A stretch of DNA of 64,000 bases. Origin: Arthrobacter sp. Soil736 (GTDB lineage Bacteria > Actinomycetota > Actinomycetes > Actinomycetales > Micrococcaceae). This document shows, piece by piece, positions 60,404-64,000 of the stretch. The stretch lies in assembly GCF_001428005.1 (NCBI RefSeq), contig NZ_LMSB01000007.1:1-64000 (forward strand). The letters run 5' to 3'. Every line of letters starts with the position of its first letter. Position 1 is the first letter of the stretch. A model generated the notes under the pieces. It had not been told where the DNA came from and did no database searches. It saw only the letters and a program-made list of their open reading frames with translations. The position numbers and the translations under genes were made by a program.

Positions 60404-61438
60404 ATGGAAACGCTCACCATCAAATCCCCCGCAGACTTGCTCAGCTTCATCGGACACAGCCTCGGCTTCTGGCCGCACGAGAGCCTGGTCTGCATCACCG
60501 TCGACACCAACCGCATCGGGGCCACCCTGCGCGTGGACCTCCCCCGGCACGACGGCGGCGAGCTGGGCTACGCACGAACCGTCGCCGGCTATCTCACCCA
60601 CGATCCGAACGCCACGAGCGTCCTCTTCGCCCTCTACACCTCGACACCCTGGGAGGCCGGCCAGCCGAAACCCCGCGCAGCGATCATCGCCGCCCTGACC
60701 GGCGTCCTGGCCGAGCGCGGCATCACCATCAGCGACGGGCTGCTCGTCGGGGACCAGACATGCACCCAATACGACGGCGACCCCCGGAGCAACGCCGCGA
60801 TCCCCCTGACCGCTACCCAGACCAACGCAATCAACGCCGAATTCATCTACCGCGGCAGCAGCGTCGAAGAAACTGACCGGATCACGTTGCCCGCCCCGAC
60901 AAAAAACGCAACCCAAGGTGCCGCCGTCAAGAACCACATGGAGACAATCCGGGCCCTGCCCGGCGACGAGGCGATCGACCAGGCCCGAAAACTCTGGGCA
61001 AGCATGCTGGACACCAAAACCTACCCGACCGACGACCAGATCATCAGTCTGATCGCCAACTTCCAGTTCGCAGGCATCCGCGACCATCTCATCGCAGAAA
61101 TCCCGGGCATCAAGGAACCAGCCGAACAAGTCCTCTTTGCCCAAACACAGGGCAAGCCGCAGTGGTTACGCGTCGAATGGGCCCAGCAACTATTGCTCCA
61201 TGCCTACACCAGAACCAACGACCATCGCGCTGCCCCACTGCTCACTGCCCTCGCGTACATCAACTGGTGGGAAGGCCGTGGAAGCAAAGCCCACCAATTC
61301 CTCCAGCTCGCGCTCGAAGCCGACCCTGAATACCGGCTCGCCAGACTCAGCGACCGAATGATCGGCTGCGGAATAATCGCCGGCTGGAGCACAGACAAGA
61401 ACACCGCTTACCGGCCTCAAGGACTTGAAGGGCCCTGA
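60404..61438 (+). CDS. DUF4192-domain protein
   Basis: 344 residues from ATG 60404. The opening METLTIKSPADLLSFIGHSLGFWPHESLVCITVDTNRIGATLRVDLP is the DUF4192 signature, widespread in Actinobacteria and of unknown function. The C-terminal part is helical (AQQLLLHAYTRTNDHRAAPLLTALAYINWWEGRGSKAHQFLQLALEADP) with a TPR-like feel. The upstream extension to 60131 is not used: it is Pro/Ser-rich and includes the inverted repeat. Shorter family members are usually about 250-400 residues. Confidence 0.88.
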   Translation: METLTIKSPADLLSFIGHSLGFWPHESLVCITVDTNRIGATLRVDLPRHDGGELGYARTVAGYLTHDPNATSVLFALYTSTPWEAGQPKPRAAIIAALTGVLAERGITISDGLLVGDQTCTQYDGDPRSNAAIPLTATQTNAINAEFIYRGSSVEETDRITLPAPTKNATQGAAVKNHMETIRALPGDEAIDQARKLWASMLDTKTYPTDDQIISLIANFQFAGIRDHLIAEIPGIKEPAEQVLFAQTQGKPQWLRVEWAQQLLLHAYTRTNDHRAAPLLTALAYINWWEGRGSKAHQFLQLALEADPEYRLARLSDRMIGCGIIAGWSTDKNTAYRPQGLEGP

Positions 61439-61540
61439 GGGACCTGTGCATCCGGACCGTGCTCAACGGGCTGTTCGAGCGAGGTCATGTTCTGGATACC
61501 GCCACGGCATGGAAGAAGTGCAGGCTCAGGAGGGGAAATA

Positions 61541-61804
61541 ATGACCGAAAATCAGACCAGGCCGGGTTCCCGTCCCCCGGAGCCGCGGGCAAATCCCAAA
61601 CGCGTCGGTAAACAGCACCAAGCTGCCCGGGACGCAGCTGCTGGCCTGAATGAAGGGCGGATTCTCTCCGAACGGATCGGCACTGATGGAGCGACGCCAC
61701 CACGGTATTACGACTACTACAGTTTCATGTCCCTCGCCGATTTCATGACCTGGATCCAGAAGAATGACGGCAGCGAACCGGGGATCTCGTATTCGTGGCG
61801 ATGA
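61541..61804 (+). CDS. Small hydrophilic protein
   Basis: 87 residues from ATG 61541, which follows AGGAGG. Basic and Pro-rich at first (RPGSRPPEPRANPKRVGKQHQ), it ends with a Tyr/Phe-rich YYDYYSFMSLADFMTWIQKNDG. It lies 100 bp after the DUF4192 gene and in the same direction. I know no family. The good ribosome site and the clean start argue that it is real. Confidence 0.55.
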   Translation: MTENQTRPGSRPPEPRANPKRVGKQHQAARDAAAGLNEGRILSERIGTDGATPPRYYDYYSFMSLADFMTWIQKNDGSEPGISYSWR

Positions 61805-61882
61805 CCCCTTGGCGAGCCTCAGGAGCCGCCGGCCAACGGGAGCATCCCTGCCGATGTTGTGCTCAGTTGCCTACACCGGACG

Positions 61883-63421
61883 TCAAGGGCGACCTGGCGG
61901 CTCGGTCCCCTCACGTTTTGCCGCGATCGGCCTCGCCTCACCGGTGTAGGAAATTGCTTCTGAAAGCCGAGCCAAAACCACCTCTGCATCGGAGCTGGGG
62001 GCATGGCCGGCAAGCCTAGCGGCCGTGTTGACTATTTCAATTGCACTAGGCGTTTTGGCACGGACTTCTTCTCTGGCCCAGAAGCTGGCTGCAAGCGCAG
62101 CCTTATCCGGCAGTCCGAGATCGAGGCACGACTGGACAGCTTGCCTGTAACCTTCGCGACCTGCTTCCACCGAGCCGCCCCTAAATGCCACCAGGCCGCG
62201 GGTCGCTGAGTAGACGGCCGATTCCTGAGCATCTTGGGGAGACGGACAGTCAGCGAGGATGGCCGCGGCCTCCTCGTACTTGTCTTGGTTGGCTAGGGCG
62301 AAGGCAAGGTTATTGGCAATTGTCGCGTCCTGGGGATTGGCGAGCCTGCCAGTTCGCGCTGCCTGTTCCGCGATGTCATACCGTTCCGCGCCAACGGCTG
62401 CTACGTATGAGAGGAAAGTGGCCGGTTCCACTGCGAATGGCTGGTCGTTTTGCCACTTGAGTCCGGAGTCCATTGCCGCAGACCAGTCCTTCCGCCAACG
62501 TGCTTCAATGGCTTCTGCTTCAAATCTGCGTTCGGGCTCTTTAACCGGTCTGATAGTGAAGCCTCCCCGTTGGGATTCAAAGGCTATTTGCGCAGCAGCG
62601 TTTTCCGTCGGTTGCGGGCGGGCCTGATTCAGGAACTTTCGTGCCCTCTTGTCGCGGCCGCCGTTAAACTCCGCGTGAGCGACAGTGCAAGCGAGCTCGC
62701 TGAGTTCCCACGCGGAGAAATTCCCTGAGGCGAGGACCAAAAGGGCTTCCTTCATGGAGGACGGAGCGCTCCCGGCAGCTTCGTCGCTCGCGATCTCTGC
62801 TGCAAGGATCCACGGATCCGACGACCCTTTCGCATTTTTTAAGGCGTATTGCGCCGCTTCAGGGTCCTCGATGTGCATGAAGAAGCGGACGGCTGATCTC
62901 AGAACGAATCGGTTGAGGGGAGCCAGAGTCAACGCCGTCGACAAGGACCTTTTGGCTTTGCCGGGTTGACCTAGAAGTGTCTGCGCGAGAGCGAGATCCA
63001 CCCACTTAGTGGGGTTGTGGGGCCTTCTCCGAAGCTCGTCTCTAATACTGCCAACGGCGGCGTTGCGATCTTCAACCCGGAACCACGTTTCGTCTCCGGT
63101 CATGGGGATTTGCTCCAAGTGCCGTCTGACTTGGGCCGCCGCCGCAGCCAGCAAAGAATTTGTGTTGGTGGACTCTATGAACTCAACGACGGGCCGCAAG
63201 GGTGCGGGGTCGTCAAGGCTGAATGCGAGGCCTAGCGCGTCAGCCGCCCTGTGCAGGGTCGGTGCTGCATTGAATGCGTAAAGGGCCTCCATGTCCGGGA
63301 GACGTCTGGATGGCCGACTGGGTAAAGAGTTAGATGCGAGTTCGCCAAGGGCCGCCGACACCCGGAAGGGGCGCCAACGCGGCACGAGACTTCGCTCGTC
63401 CATTCCTTGAGATGCCGTCAC
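61883..63421 (-). CDS. TPR-like repeat protein, kinase partner
   Basis: 512 residues of alpha-helical pairs resembling tetratricopeptide repeats, for example VDLALAQTLLGQPGKAKRSLSTALTLAPLN and AQEAARTGR/NPQDATIANNLAFALANQDKYEEAAAILADC. There is no signal peptide. The GTG start at 63421 overlaps the stop of the protein kinase gene upstream by 4 bp (GTGA), so the two are co-translated. The protein is probably a scaffold or a substrate of that kinase. Such kinase-TPR pairs occur in stress or defence loci, but nothing here proves this. Confidence 0.75.
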   Translation of the reverse strand: MTASQGMDERSLVPRWRPFRVSAALGELASNSLPSRPSRRLPDMEALYAFNAAPTLHRAADALGLAFSLDDPAPLRPVVEFIESTNTNSLLAAAAAQVRRHLEQIPMTGDETWFRVEDRNAAVGSIRDELRRRPHNPTKWVDLALAQTLLGQPGKAKRSLSTALTLAPLNRFVLRSAVRFFMHIEDPEAAQYALKNAKGSSDPWILAAEIASDEAAGSAPSSMKEALLVLASGNFSAWELSELACTVAHAEFNGGRDKRARKFLNQARPQPTENAAAQIAFESQRGGFTIRPVKEPERRFEAEAIEARWRKDWSAAMDSGLKWQNDQPFAVEPATFLSYVAAVGAERYDIAEQAARTGRLANPQDATIANNLAFALANQDKYEEAAAILADCPSPQDAQESAVYSATRGLVAFRGGSVEAGREGYRQAVQSCLDLGLPDKAALAASFWAREEVRAKTPSAIEIVNTAARLAGHAPSSDAEVVLARLSEAISYTGEARPIAAKREGTEPPGRP

Positions 63422-64000
63422 GCTGCTGCGGCTCCCGAGTAGCGGACTTCGGCCATGTGGGCCAGCAAATCCAGCTGAGACACGATGCGGTTCAAAGCAT
63501 AAGGCTGATTAGCCTTGCGGCTCGCGTGATGCCCCCGTTGTTCCAGATCTGGGTCAGTAAGGCAAGAGATCAACTTGATCAATTCGTCCTTCATGTCGTC
63601 CTTCATCGAGTACCGGAGGTCGTTCCCCAAGGCATCCAAGGCAGTCGCGTGCGCAGCTTGTACATACGGAAGCGCATCCTTGTAGGAGCCGCGCCAGTTC
63701 TGTGGTGAATGGGTTGGGTCAAGGAACGTATGTAGGAGCGCGTTCATCGTTACGTCGCTGAGTACGAACGTCAGGAGACTGCCGAGCTGGTAGATGTCGC
63801 ATGCAAGTCGACGTTGCTCGAAGGAAGTGGGTATCTCGCCGAAGCACTGCTCGGGCGGGGCGTAGGAAGGATCCCCCGCTATGACATAGCCATCGTGAAT
63901 CGCAGACCTTTGTTGGTCTGTCGCGCGGCCGAGATCCCCGATCTTGGCAGTGCGGCCAAGATCAGGGAGAGGATTGAAGACCAGCAGGTTGCTGGGCTTG
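63418..64000 (-). CDS. Serine/threonine protein kinase-like, C-terminal part
   Basis: The visible 194 residues run from the window edge: KPSNLLVFN is the end of the catalytic loop (the HxDxKPSN motif), KIGDLGRA the metal-binding motif with DLG in place of DFG, and GDPSYAPPEQCFGE the APE activation motif. A helical C-lobe with DIYQLGSLLTFVL follows. The N-lobe with the ATP loop is outside the window, so activity cannot be judged. It is co-translated with the TPR protein that follows. Confidence 0.85.
   Translation of the reverse strand, partial: KPSNLLVFNPLPDLGRTAKIGDLGRATDQQRSAIHDGYVIAGDPSYAPPEQCFGEIPTSFEQRRLACDIYQLGSLLTFVLSDVTMNALLHTFLDPTHSPQNWRGSYKDALPYVQAAHATALDALGNDLRYSMKDDMKDELIKLISCLTDPDLEQRGHHASRKANQPYALNRIVSQLDLLAHMAEVRYSGAAAA

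Noticed and set aside
60371..61144. 257-codon minus-strand open frame
   Set aside because: Antisense to the DUF4192 gene, which has the expected family opening.
1..64000. CRISPR array, tRNA or rRNA genes, replication origin, attachment sites
   Set aside because: I looked for regularly spaced repeats, cloverleaf sequences and long direct repeats at the island edges and found none that I could support by eye.

Overview
The window comes from a high-GC Gram-positive bacterium, most likely an actinobacterium of the Arthrobacter group (Micrococcaceae). That is an inference from codon use, the FbiC-type F420 genes, a 1616-residue NAD-glutamate dehydrogenase, a DUF4192 protein and the mix of insertion sequences. 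Roughly 2.3-50.3 kb reads as one catabolic island; both flanks hold ordinary or decayed genes.

Layout. 0-2.3 kb: decayed DNA and one membrane-anchored protein. 2.3-6.5 kb: a SnoaL-like gene and, divergent from it, a luciferase-like monooxygenase / flavin reductase / NTF2-fold operon, separated by a MerR-type box. 6.7-12.2 kb: a coenzyme F420 operon (fbiA, fbiC, fbiD, cofE). 12.2-21.4 kb (minus strand): an NTF2-fold protein, a sugar-type ABC importer with an ATPase-permease fusion, an EthD protein, an F420-dependent luciferase-like oxidoreductase, F420:NADP oxidoreductase, an SDR and a TetR regulator. 21.9-25.3 kb: aldehyde and alcohol dehydrogenases and a MerR regulator. 25.5-26.3 kb: a glycogen-debranching pseudogene. 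26.3-30.4 kb: MFS transporter, MaoC dehydratase, acyl-CoA dehydrogenase, small ABM-like protein. 30.8-38 kb (minus): two acyl-CoA ligases, MaoC hydratase, CitE-like lyase, biotin carboxylase and FAH-family enzyme. 38-45.2 kb: second TetR, Old Yellow Enzyme, SDRs, MBL hydrolase, second binding protein, EthD protein and an IS481 relic. 45.2-51.7 kb: GTP cyclohydrolase II, EthD, carboxyltransferase, second MaoC with a decayed acyl-CoA dehydrogenase, cupin, panD, adk. 51.9-54.3 kb: pseudogenes and IS256/IS30 relics. 54.4-64 kb: NAD-glutamate dehydrogenase, DUF4192, small protein, TPR protein and a partial protein kinase.

How the genes may work together. Alcohol and aldehyde dehydrogenases, CoA ligases, an acyl-CoA dehydrogenase with an isovaleryl-CoA-dehydrogenase-like glutamate, a biotin-dependent carboxylase (alpha and beta), a MaoC hydratase and a CitE-like lyase form a plausible route for 3-methyl-branched acyl-CoAs. 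The luciferase-like enzymes, Fno and OYE would act earlier on a ring or enone. F420, riboflavin/deazaflavin precursor (ribA) and beta-alanine/CoA precursor (panD) genes lie in the same island. A pseudo-palindromic motif near ACGAACAnnCGnTnGT occurs at least eleven times, in front of most of these units, and is the likely operator of the two near-identical TetR proteins. The substrate cannot be read from the sequence.
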